A model generated the notes under the pieces. It saw only the letters and a program-made list of their open reading frames with translations. It made no database searches and was not told the DNA's origin. Both the position numbers and the translations under genes were made by a program. A stretch of 64,000 bases of DNA, taken from contig CM073327.1 of assembly GCA_037043015.1 (NCBI GenBank), forward strand, positions 6,988,727 through 7,052,726, written 5' to 3'. Positions 16,041 to 30,770 of this stretch are shown one piece after another; positions within the stretch are counted from its first letter, which is position 1, and each line of letters starts with the position of its first letter. This DNA comes from Bryum argenteum. Lineage: Eukaryota > Streptophyta > Bryopsida > Bryales > Bryaceae.

Positions 16041-16652
16041 CAATGTAATATCATAGCAATCAATCTCAAATGGGGTCAATGTAATTTACCAAGAGTTTTC
16101 CTCCTAGGTAACACTTTCAAAATATTAACCTTCTTGTCTGATGACTAACTGCTCTATAACAAAGAGTAGCAAGGTGTAGATTTTGAAGCCTCAAAGTCCT
16201 TGGGAAGGATTTGTATGTTTTTTCTCTTTAAACTCTGAAACACTACAAGAAAATTACATGCATGTTCGATGCCCAGGGTGAATTACGCCAGCAAAGATGG
16301 CCAGGGTGAATTACGCAAGCAAAGACCCCTTGACACAAAGACCTCTTGACTCTTGACTCGCCATCTTGCAAACACTTGAAGGGCAAGTGTGTAAGTTGAT
16401 CTTCTATACGCAAAGATTCCCAAAGATCCTCATCAAGTAATACTACGTGTATCACCAATGACAATGTTGATACCAAGCCAAACAAGCACCAATACCACAT
16501 CAGCGGATTTTTAAAACTTCATCACAATCACACCCAAAAATTTGGTACTTCATCACAATCACAACCATCGCTTGTTTGGTCAAGCTTTTTTTTTCATATC
16601 CACTAAATAATACCCTCATATTCTTGACTATTTCGGTTCAACTTCGGTACAT

Positions 16653-19845
<3,193 letters not shown>

Positions 19846-20502
19846 GAGTGATGAACGAAATTTCAAAATGTCTGTGTTCTGGGACGGAAAGACAAACATT
19901 TCGAGAAAGGAGATTGGAGTATTTTTACATGGAAAGTAGGGAAGTAACCTTTTTATTAGTCCTAGTGTTGATTACCTTGTACTGGAGAGCGGTCAGGGTT
20001 TGCTGATTCTGCAGACCAGTTCGCCCTACGAGCTCGCTAGTCTCCAGAATCAGCAGATCACTGACCGGTCTCTTGCATAAAGCTTTGAGGCTGAGTATTC
20101 AGAAAATATATGGTTTAATATACCGTATACATTTAAATGATGGAATTAACGTTGATTATAAACGACTGTTGAACTTTTGGATCCGTGAATGCCTTGCAAC
20201 TCTCAGCAGTAAAAATAATTGGCGAAGTGAGTAAAAATAATTGTCAAAGCGAGCCGATTCTGGAAAACAATCAAGCTCAAAATTTGCGGAATACGCAGCC
20301 TCAGAGCTTAACAGGTAAAATTTGGCCAACGTTGGCTAACTAGTGAAATAAATTATTGATGTGAGAAGCAAGCTAACTAACATTTTGTTTTGTAAAAAAA
20401 TTGCCTACTCATGCAAAGAGACAAATTAACATGTCTTTATGTGCTTGAATTCCTGTTAATCTATTTTTATATCATAGGTAATTTACACACTTGTGAAGCT
20501 TA

Positions 20503-21814
20503 GGGCTGGTTTACATTACGGTAGAGAAGTCCACCGGTCAAGAAAAAAAAGGCGTTTCTCCATTGTGATTGGTCGGAAAATGCCATTCTTAATTGGTGGG
20601 TGTTTACACTTGGTGAAGAAATCAAAGGTGATGAACATTTGTCATGGATGAGAAAATGACTTGGCCACTTAGGTGGCGGTACTTTTTGCTCACGACCTTC
20701 TCCGGAACAGTGATTTCTTGTTTGGCCTTTTGAGGCCGGACAAGAAATCACTGTTTCTTCGGAGGTCTCGTTAAAAAACAAAAATGTTTTCAAAAACAAA
20801 TCTTAGCCATAGATCTCAGATCTGACTTTCAAAAATTTAAGGTTTGGGCCATCGAGACTTGAACCTTGTACCACATGACTACCAACCTGGCCCCCCAAGA
20901 TGGCCATCCATCCCACCTTCTCCATGTATCTTGAACTACGTAGCAGTGTATATATACACTCCCTTCTCTAGCTCCACATGCTGTAGTAAAATTTTCAAAG
21001 CCATTTTGAAGGCTTAGAGCTCATTTTTTTGGCATTTTATCATCTTTTTGTGCACTTGAGCATGTAGTATATTGGAATTGATATTTATTAGGTGTTGATA
21101 TATGGATTTGACTTTAAGCACGAGTGATAGTGACAATTCTTGGATTTTCACGTACGGCCGAGGCATGTCGAAAGAAATTTGAGATAGTTTTCAACATTAC
21201 AAGGAGGACAAACTTGCTAATTGATTACATAAAATAACCACCATGAATGTAAGTTTTATGATTCGATTGATCATTGGTGGCATCAAGCCAATTTTGTTAT
21301 GAAACATATGAGTGGACAACATTAGTGTAGGAGGAAAAGAAAATCTAACAAATGCTAATGAAGATGAGAATTCAACCGGTCACTACCATTCAATCCGCAT
21401 TATCAAGTGCCTAAAAAAAAAAACAAATTTCAAAACCACTGCATTACTATTTTTGAATAACATTGGACATAATAAAATTAATTTGAAGTTTACTCAATTT
21501 GCCATACATATGCATATTGATTTTTATGAAAAGAAAATTTTGTTGATGTATTTTCATACAATGTGAATGTAGAGATTTATGACTTATTATCACAAAAAAT
21601 CTTCACTATTAGGTGAGCTTCTCTTCACCGGTGGACATCACCGCTAAACTTCTCCTTTAGGTGTTTAGACTACAACCGGTCAAGATCCCTTAAGAAATTG
21701 TTTATTGCATTTAATTCTTCTCCGGCACATCCACCATTTGCCTCATATAACCATGTCTTGACCAAGCATTCTTGACCGACCGGAGGCCTTCTCCACCGTA
21801 GTGTAAACCGGCCT
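20503..21814. mobile_element. Non-autonomous TIR element, 1.3 kb, TTA target duplication
   Basis: The left end reads GGGCTGGTTTACATTACGG (from 20503) and the right end, read inverted, AGGCCGGTTTACACTACGG (to 21814), continuing as TAGAGAAG/TGGAGAAG. TTA flanks both sides (20500-20502 and 21815-21817), which fits the three-base TWA target of PIF/Harbinger elements. No transposase is encoded; the open frame at 21312-21566 resembles nothing known to me. A 16-bp-arm hairpin with AACAGTGATTTCTTGT lies at 20706-20755. A GGTCAAGA-type motif recurs inside both ends. Confidence 0.7.
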
Positions 21815-21817
21815 TTA

Positions 21818-23279
21818 ACAGAGATTGGAATTATGGATTTGGTAACCTTTTTACAATTGTTACAATTTTGGAAGTAGGAGCCAGAGGTGTATAGATAGGA
21901 ATAATCCAACAATATTCATCTTAGGGACATTTAAATTTAGAGATAAAAGTGGCAACATGTACCTCAATAGTTGCCCCTAGAGATTGGTTTCAAATATTGT
22001 GCAGTTTTAAGACTTGTTTGCAGAATCAGAACTGTAACCGATTTTGAGGTCTTAGTAAATAGAGTGAGCGTCCAACCTATTCTTAAATATTTGCTTGAAG
22101 TTGATAACACTAATGGCAATACTACTTAGCCCTCTTGATGTGATTCATTTATTCTACAATGAGTTTAGGAATTTTGCATTGTAATGTAATGTAGCTTTAT
22201 TTCACGTATATAGTGGAGAAAAATAAGATGGCACTTGTTGATATCAATTTCAAATGCAACAAAGTATCGGTTGGATTTTGATCTCTCGAATGAAGGCAGT
22301 CTTTTTCCAAAAATTAGAAACCTTCCTAATCTAAGCGTCTCAACGATTGCATAGTGATTGCATAGTGCTTTGTGATGCCACTACAACATGTATATGCGGT
22401 CCACCTGTCGGAATTCTTGGTGACTCACAACCAGACCGCAAACAACGATCCAAATGTCACAATCTGCGCGTTGATGCAAATTTCAAGTCAAATTTTTTTC
22501 CGAGAACTCTTTGCATCATTGTAATGTCATCCACCACAACGATCGTCCCACACTCCACTCATAACTTTATATCAATTCTAACATTGTTGCAACGTAACGC
22601 TTATAGGGGCATGCTCGCGTATGAGAAAAAGAAGGAAGATCTTAGAAGGCCAACGTATATAAAGCGCCAATTTACCCCTAATTCCATATACTATGGCAAG
22701 GTATAACTATTACTATGTACATTGTAATAGTATCAACATGCAAATTTGTTGATATTATTTTAATAATGTGATTATTTAGTCTATAAGTAGTATATATCTT
22801 TGAATTGATAGTAGATAAAGTCGAGCATAGATAAACTTATACAAATAATAAGAGATGAAGTTGTGAACTATTCTTTTCTTAAATTAATCATGGGGCCCAT
22901 GGAGCACAATATTAGTGCCAATATGGATCCTGAAGTAAGTATAGACAAATCCTACTTGTTTAAGTTTGCATTTCTCATTCGGTTACAAGTGAGTGAACTA
23001 CTATGTTGACTCATTTTATGAAGAACAATCCGACACCTTCTAAATTAACTATTTGTAGAAATAATGATACATGTATGTTAAGCATATTATTTCACAATTG
23101 TAAGTAATTTGGTGTCAAACCTACTGAAATTAGTAGAGCAGAGCTCTTGTAAGATTAACTTTTGGAATGAGAATCAACATCATTAATTAGAATCTAATTA
23201 GTAAATAAAAACCTTGACTCGTTATAATGATTGCGTAGGATATCCAAATCATAATTTGGTTTTAAGTGGCAATGGACAC
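21818..23279. other. AT-rich interval without a recognised gene
   Basis: No splice-supported gene seen. The open frame at 22347-22706 (119 codons) contains no motif that I recognise and its base composition is like the surroundings. A tandem echo GATTGCATAGT occurs twice near 22343-22362. Confidence 0.4.
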
Positions 23280-23282
23280 TAA

Positions 23283-26200
23283 GGGCCACTTTATACAGAG
23301 GCCAGGGCCGGCTGGAGGCTGGGCCGGATTCGACAGCTAGGGCTTGGGTCCAAGTTGGGGAGTTCGGGACTTGGTAAACCTTGTCCCAATTGCATCACTT
23401 GGGCCCGAACATTTTGGCGCCAAAACAGTGCCACGTGGGATGCCACATAGGATAAAGTGAAGTTTTGGTTGGGCCCTAGTCGGGTCCTAGTATAAAGCCC
23501 TTGGGCCCGATTTGAAAGAATCGAGCCATCCTATTGGTTGGAATTTGAAGAATTCGGGCCGGCCCTCAATCCGGCCCCAAGTGTCAAACTCCTAATTCTT
23601 TGGTTTTCTGCATTTAGCTTAAATTTTTCGAATTTTTGTGAGCATTAGGAATAAAAGGGAACTTTTCTTTTGGTTTCCTTAGTATAGAAAGGCTAGGAAT
23701 AAATAAAAGTATTTAGCCCCGGTTAAAATGATTTTTGAGGTTACCGGTTGGGAAGGTCAACCCGGGTATGGTAACCCTGGATAGCGATGTCCTGGCCGGG
23801 CGCGGGTTGGGGATAATGGGCGGCGGGCCGACCCGGCCTGTCAACCCTAATCCTTTTCAGACGGCGGCCCCCATTTCGCGCCACACCGCTTCTTCTTCCC
23901 TCTCATGTGCCGCTTCCACGCCTCTCACGTTTTTGTCGTGTTGCGGCCCGGGGTGTCGTCATCTTGCGAGCGGGAGTGTGGTGTCGGTAGGCCGGAGATT
24001 GCGCACTGGGGAGTGTACCGCGTTGAGAGAAGGGTGTGGCCGCCGCCGATCGGGGTAGTAGAAGTGCGGGAGCGCGAAGCAATGACGCCCAAGGAGAATG
24101 CGGCCAAGGGAAAAGCTCGGAAGGAGAAGTCCTCGCCCAAGCCATCCGGGAGAGGAGTGCACCCGGAGATCCCCGTCAAGGAAGCTCACCGCAGACAATG
24201 AAGGAAGACCTAACGAGGATGGGTCATCGAGTTTTACAACCGACCTTGGAACTGCGCAGGCCCGCGTTTAAGGAGGTCCAGACAGGAGAGCGCACCGCCA
24301 AATTCCGGGAGGACATGGTGCGGGGGCGGCCTAATGTCCGGGAGAGGGGGCTTTGGAGGATCACCTACGACTTTCTTGAATCCGAGGTGGGTACATCACA
24401 AAGCGGGAAGACGAAGAAGTGCAGCGGAGCTTCTCCCAGCCTGCACATGAGCATGACGGATTCAAGGTGGAGCATTGCCTCGATTCTAGGTTGAAGAGGG
24501 TGCTGCAGTTCCTCCTACCCATACTTACCCCGGACAGGCCTTCGAGCGTTGCCAACAAACTCGCCAAGGCTATCCTGGAGTCATACGCGGAGAGGCAGGT
24601 AATTGGATGGCACATCATCCTGGAGGACGTAGTAATCCGGGCAGTGTCCAGGATAAACAATGGCAAGGGTTGCCCATTAACTCCATTCCTATTCCACCTC
24701 TACGACGCCTACAACTGCCTGGATGATGATGAGGCCGCGCAATACGCCAAGGCCTTGGAGGAGAGGCGAACCAGGATTCCAGGAGAGTTCCCCCCGGAGG
24801 AAGGAGCAGGACAAGCCGGGACATCAAGGCCCGGCTGATCCAACAAGATCAGGGGATACCAACGGAGCTGCAGAAGAGGAAGGGACAGCAGTTATTCCAC
24901 CCCGGGCTCCCACCACAACCTCCCCAGGAGTACAACAGGAGACTCCCACATGGGAGTACAACCCCTTCTCCCCCATCAGTCCCGTACAGGGGAGTGGCTC
25001 AGGAGAGGAGTCACCTGCCGTCAGCACCAGGGCAATGCGCCGCAGTACCAGGCAACGGCAGAGGCAGGCCCCTCAACCAACACCCCGAGGCCCCATCTAC
25101 CTAGACGACTCGGATGAGGAGAACCCCATGCGGCGAGCAACCCCTCCGGAGAAGGATCTCCTCACGATCCGGACTAGGGGAAGGAGTTAGAGGATCCGCC
25201 GGAGGGAGAGCCCTGACCAAGGAAGAAGAGGAAGGCCACTCCGGAAGTGCACCCGGAGTTGTCGGCCCGACCTGGATGGGATCCCCTTCACCTAAGTCAA
25301 GAAGCCTTCAAAAGAGAAGGAAGGTGACCTTTGCATCGAGGCCGGGAGTAGGAGAGACGCAACCCGTCAAGAAGGTGGTACCCACGGCCAAGGGGAGAGT
25401 GAAGAAGAGCATCCCGAAGAGGGGGTACGCGGGTCCGGGACGGAGAGGGTGCCCGGGAAGCGGCGATCGAGGAGAGCGGCTGGTCCGAAACCGAGTCCAT
25501 GGACATACCCCGGAAGCTTGCAAGACCCCCATCTAACGCAGAGAGAGTCCAAACCCACCCGCTCTCCAAGAAGGAGACTGTCCCGGAGAGAAGGAGAGGA
25601 GCCATCCCGGTGCACCTACTCCCCCTGTTCGGGATTACGGAGGAGAATCCCCAACCCCATCCAGAGACCCCGCAAATGTGCATGGAGGAGCACAAGGCGA
25701 TGTATCGATCGCTCAGGGGAGTAGGGGAAGTCCTGAAGACGAATACGGTGGAGCGCTACCCCGAGCTGGTGAGAGCCATGCAAGAGCAGCGAGATGCCCT
25801 CAACAAGGAGGTGAGAGGCTGCGGGATCGTGGCCATGGATTTCTCCCTCAACGTCCTGACCCAGGATAAGGAGATCGAGGCATTGAAGAAGTATGTCTCG
25901 ACCCAAAATGGGTGGGCGCGGGCTAACCTATTCGCCTTGCAGAAGACTCTGGTCACGCCAGGGGAGGCTCAGGCCAAGGCGCGGTTATTTGATGCGCACT
26001 GCGCGGGTGATGATGGCGCGGATGCCGCGGTGCGCATGGCCGCTTCTTGAAGAAGTATACGGCGCGGATAGAAGGTGCCCTGGAGGAGATGCGGATCCTC
26101 CTCAAGGAGATGTATGAGCGGTTCCCGGAGAGAGCGGCGGCGGCCGAGGTAATAAAGAACAGAGGCGGAGACAACCTCAAAAATGTTACGGTGCGAGCAG

Positions 26201-28550
26201 GGGAACAGGAGGACCAGTGGGACTCCTTCGGTGTCTGCCCCCTTAGCCGAAGCTGATCCAGGGGAACAGATGGTGGAAGAAGCCCAACCCGATGTTGAGA
26301 TGGCATGGGAGGAGGAAGGCGATCCAGGAGTAATGGATGAGGCCCAGCTCGTGCCCAGGGTAGCGACGGAGGTGCCCCGAAGAGTCGAGGGCCATGAATG
26401 TTGCCCCATCCATTTCTCGCAGGGGGACGCAAGAAGTACAAATAGCAGAATGCCACCACCAAGCTCAACCCGAACCCGGGGTAGAGGAAGAAGTTCTCCC
26501 CGCACCGGGAGAGAGCAAAGGCGAGATCCACCCGGGGAGGAAGTAGTAGAGGCACCCTCACCGAGGGAGGAGAGAGAGCATCCACCCGGACAGGAAGTAG
26601 GAGGGGCTGCTTCACCGATGGAGGAGGAGATAGCTGCTGCCCCACCAACCCTGGAGACAGAGGAGCACGTCGAACCAGGGGAAGGTGTCCCCGTGGTGGT
26701 CCCACCCGAGTCGGCAATGGATGAACAAGCTCCCCCCCGGAGAGGAAGCCGTTGTGAGTGCTCCATCGGAGTTGGGAGCGAGGAGGAGGTGCCACTCCGG
26801 AGGGGGAGGTGCCACTCGGGGGAGGTAATCGATTGCTTACCCGGAGCGGGGTAGTCATGGGGGACTCCACTAGGAGAGGAGGGTAATCAAGGAGATCCAC
26901 CCCGAGCCGGAGTTGCCATCGGTCGAGATGCCGGAGGTCGACGAGCCGAGCGGCGGGATGGTACTCCCGAGAGAGGAGTTCGTCGCGGAGAGGGAAGTCA
27001 CTCCCGGGGAAATCAAGGGGCCCACCCATTGAGGAGCTGCCCGCCGACACTCACTTGACCCACCTCTAAGCGAAGTCGAGTCGGGGTACCATTGATACCC
27101 GAGACCCCTGTAGTGGTTCCGGAGGAAGTTGTCCGGATGAGGTTGATGCCCTCTCCGGGGGAACGGAACCCTTGGATGTGGAACCCGAAGGAATCACACC
27201 CAGGGGAGGACCAGATCCGAAGGAAGGTGCGGGTGGCCATCCGGAGGAGCGCGGAGAACCGGAGGTGACCGGCATCCTCGCCCAAGTGGACCAGGGAGTG
27301 AAGACGAGGGTAGCGGCCAAGAGGGGCAAGACCTACCCTGGTTGGGTTTGATGGCCAACCTCGCATCAAGTTGACCAGGGCTAGATCTATCTAGCGTTAG
27401 GTTAGAAGATAGGCATTTAGTAGTAGAAGGATAGAGGTGTGTTCACACCAATTTGGGCTTGTAGTAGTTTTTGTGTGTTTGACTTATAGGCGGTCCAGGA
27501 GAGGCCACGTGGGCCTTATCCTGCCCGGGTATTTCGTGATCCACTAAAAGCGGATCTGGAGCATGAAACCCGGAGTAGCATGGAAGTACTTAGCCAAAGA
27601 ATGTTCTCATTCTTTGGGTCTTTGTTTGTATCATCATCATTCTCGAAGTATCTAGGGTTGCGGCCGCCTTTCCAAGTCTAAACCGTCTTCCTTGTTGTTT
27701 TGTGTGTGTGTGGTGGTGCAACTAAGTCCCTTGCATTGTTTGCTTGAAGACTGGAGGGAAGGTTAGTGTTGGTGAGATCTGTACTAGTGTCCAGGGTAAG
27801 GAGTTTTGGCAGTTAGGCGTCACTACGAGTCAGTACTTTAGGTGAACAGGGGTTCTCTAATATTCCCCGGGGACGGTGGTCTAGCGCGGGAAGTTGGTCA
27901 TTGTTGCGGGAGAGTGGGTCTTAGTCCTCCTACTATCCTGGATCTGTATCCAAAGTTGTCCCTTTCTACCTTCTATCCTGGTGCGGGAGTTAACGTGTGA
28001 GTAGCCATACCAACAGGAAACATTGGCACCCTTATAGTGACTGCATGCAAGGTTAACAATCCCGGTATTGAAGGGGGCCGAGTCTAACCCCGGGCGAATT
28101 CGACCTAAGAGAAAAGAGCGTTGTGGGTGTGTTTATGTGTTGTGTTGAGTAGTGAGAGAATCGAGGAGAGAGGAAGTCAAGTGCCCTAAATCCAAAGATC
28201 TAAACTAAGGGAGAACCCTCTGATGGACAAACTGAGGTAAAACTAAACCAGCTTGGAGATATATTGGTTGACCAGGGTAGGAGGAGTTGAACTCCCCTGG
28301 AAGGAAACCAGGACAGAAGAAGCAGAATTGCTAACCAGGAGATCAGCACCATCCTAGTTAAAGGAGAAGTGAGACAGGACAGTGATAGAAGCACTGTCCT
28401 GGGAAGGTTATCATAGTCACTTTGGAGCTCAGTGAATCCCCGCGGATCGATTAATCCGGATATCACCTCTGAGAGTGTTCTTAACACTTAAAAGAACACT
28501 AAAGGGGAATATCGCTATCACGAATTACGACACCAAGTATAAAGTGGCCC
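23283..28550 (+). mobile_element. 5.3-kb GC-rich TIR element with TAA target duplication and unidentified frames
   Basis: The left end GGGCCACTTTATAC (23283-23296) and right end GTATAAAGTGGCCC (28537-28550) are perfect 14-bp inverted repeats, flanked by TAA on both sides (23280-23282 and 28551-28553). This matches the PIF/Harbinger pattern (TWA target, GGG/GGC ends). No DDE transposase or typical Myb partner is recognisable inside. Instead 24.0-27.4 kb is markedly GC-rich and carries long open stretches with helical, Pro-rich and coiled-coil-like segments. The first 300 bases are shared with the MITE at 12140-12548. It may be a non-autonomous carrier of a foreign gene, or an unfamiliar type of element. 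Confidence 0.65.
24036..26860 (+). other. Unidentified coding-like region inside the 5.3-kb TIR element
   Basis: I do not recognise this protein. In + strand order there is a basic Ser/Lys-rich start, a helical block near 24419-24838 (with LQFLLPILTPDRPSSVANKL and later CPLTPFLFHLYDAYNCLDDD), a Pro/Glu-rich linker around 24840-25190 with RRSTRQRQRQ and YLDDSDEE, another basic stretch, then a coiled-coil-like block at 25499-26050 (VERYPELVRAMQEQRDALNK) and an acidic Pro/Glu-rich tail to about 26860. The whole lacks any protease, reverse transcriptase, integrase or DDE motif. The frames do not join into one open reading frame, so it is broken or has introns I cannot place. A gag-like protein of an old retroelement remains a possible alternative. 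Confidence 0.4.
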
Positions 28551-29340
28551 TAAAATAATAATGAATCAGAAAGTAAATGAATCGAAAATAGATTAAAATC
28601 ATCAGGAAATTAAATTTTGAGTTCTTGACAACAAATATCCCACGTAACCGGATGACAACCACTTTTGGACAATTTAAAATGAGACAATTGATTTTCATCG
28701 ACAGTTCAAGAGCCTCCACTTCATCCTCATTTTCAATGGATTTTCCTGTTTCCTCTCTAGCAACTTCACCATAGATTAGTCGTGCTTAGATTTCTCCAAA
28801 TCTACACGACAAAAAAACAAATCAGGTACGTTTGTTATTTTAGATGTCTCTACTGTGTTGTGTTGATTAATTTTGAGTTATGATGCTGTACATTTCCACC
28901 ACCATTAAACATTGGTGAAGCTTCTCCTTAGAAAAATTAGGTACTTAAAAAGAGATGATGACCTGCTGAGAGGTGCTTAACACACTAGAGGAAAACAGTG
29001 TTTTGTCCACTGTCATTTTGCGTCAAAAGTGACGTATACCCAGACTAGTCAAAATTAGTGTGGAAAATTTGTCCACAGTGACATAATGCATGTTAATCAA
29101 TTTAACATACTTCCATCACTATTGACGTTGGGTTAACAACGAGGTTAATAGTGACTCGTTTGGATTTTGGAAGAACAATTTTATGTTAAAAATAACAGAA
29201 GCATGTCAACGTTGACATGTACGTCCCTTAGAGGAGGTAACTTTAGCACTTCATTTTTTACCCTCTAGTAAAATTTTAATGATTAAATATAGTCATGATC
29301 CATGTCAGCACGTTTCTTTTAACATAGATGACGTTTAAAG

Positions 29341-29955
29341 TGACATGGGCGACGTTCAAGTGTGTTACTTTTGACATATTCATAAATCCTACGTGGAATG
29401 CCTTGGTGACGTGGAAAGCTTATGTGGAGGATATGGTTGACGAGGACAAGTTGGTGTTTGGTCCTGGGGAGTGTCAATAGTGACGTTGGCGTTTTTGTTG
29501 ACGCAAACTTCTGTCAACGTGTGTTTACGGAAACGTAATCACATAGCTGACGTTTCAAGTGCATTTATGGTAAGGGTGACGTGGCTATTAGGATTTGACT
29601 TGGTCAATCATCCTAGAGAGTGTCAATGGTGACGTGCATGTCAAATGTGACATGGGCGACGTTCAAGTGTGTTACTTTTGACATATTCCTAAATCGTACG
29701 TGGAATGCCTTGGTGACGTGGAAAGCTTATGTGGAGGATATGGGTGACGAGGACAAGGTGGTGTTAGGTCCTAGGGCATGTCAATAATGACGTTGGCGTT
29801 CTTTGTGACGCAAAATTGTGTCAACTTGTGTTTAAGGAAACGTAATGACATAGCTGACGTGTCAAGAGCATTTATAGTAAGGGTGACGTGGCTGTTAGGG
29901 TTTGACTTGGTCAATGATTCTAGAGATTGTTAATAGTTACGCGGGTGTCAGAAGT
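29341..29955 (+). repeat. Tandem duplication of a 307-bp unit inside the CACTA element
   Basis: The unit starting TGACATGGGCGACGTTCAAG at 29341 recurs at 29648 and runs through the same landmarks (CCTACGTGG or CGTACGTGG, GTGACGTGGAAAGCTTATG, GTCCT, TGACGTTGGCGTT) to about 29955. The two units differ by scattered substitutions. Confidence 0.85.
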
Positions 29956-30339
29956 TACATAGATTATGTTAAACTGTGTTTCAGGAAACGCATTTCAAGA
30001 AAGTGCATGGAGCTTTAGGGTTTGCGGCGGCCAGGGTTTCTGCGTTAAAAGTGACTCGCGCATCAAAAGTGACATAGGTTGTGTTAAACATTGTTTTTAG
30101 AAACATCATCATATAGGGTACGTGAATGCGTCACTATTGACGCATGTTTAACGCCAGCGCGTGACTTTTGAGGTCGTATAACGTAAACGCGTCACTAGTG
30201 AACCTGAGGATGACTTTTATCGGGGTGGATGAACAGAGGCGGCTAGGGTTAGCCCCCATAGTTAGGTCATGGTACTTTTAGGGAAGATATAAGCTAGAAT
30301 CTCACTCTTGCTTTCATTTTCACACATTTTGTGTTAGAG

Positions 30340-30545
30340 TTCTACACTTTTAGAGATTAACATATTAGATTGTTAAAGTATGAGTTGTAGAGGTGTTGGA
30401 GTTTTACAAGTTTTTCTTCTTTCTTTGCAATTTCTCTTATTCACATTTTGTGTTAGAGTTCTACAGTTTTAGAGATTATGTTAGAGTGTTAAAGTATGAA
30501 TTGTAGAGGTGTTGGAGTTTTAAAAGTTTTTCTTCTTTGCAATTC
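30340..30545 (+). repeat. Tandem duplication of about 105 bp inside the CACTA element
   Basis: TGTGTTAGAGTTCTACA and the following stretch to AAGTTTTTCTTCTTT occur twice, starting near 30331 and near 30446, with a small deletion in the second copy. Confidence 0.75.
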
Positions 30546-30704
30546 TTAGGTTGTTCAAGAGTTGCATCGTGATGATCTCCATCCCAGTTTGATTGCATGA
30601 CGTGCCTTATTAAACTCAACGTGTCTGTGGTAATGTGTGTTCTGCAGATCAAGAAAAATCGAGCATGAGGAAACCCAGAAAGTCACTCTATGGCGGCTAG
30701 GGTT

Positions 30705-30770
30705 ACTGCGTCAAAAGTGATGCGCGCGTCAAAAGTGATACGCACGTCAAAAGTGACGCGCCCGTCAAAA
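30705..30770 (+). repeat. Four short tandem repeats with core CGTCAAAAGTGA
   Basis: The core CGTCAAAAGTGA followed by YRCGCN is repeated four times in a row with a period of about 18-19 bases. Single copies of the same core occur throughout the CACTA element, inverted in its right half. It looks like an amplified protein-binding site. Confidence 0.8.

Noticed and set aside
16241-16252. CACTACAAGAAA as the end of a complete CACTA element
   Set aside because: No inverted partner was found within reach and no 3-bp target duplication can be assigned. Mentioned only as a possible relic.
25953-27050. 365-codon open frame on the - strand in the 5.3-kb element
   Set aside because: The region is GC-rich, which leaves long frames open by chance. 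The - strand product is a Pro/Leu/Ser-rich shadow without any domain.
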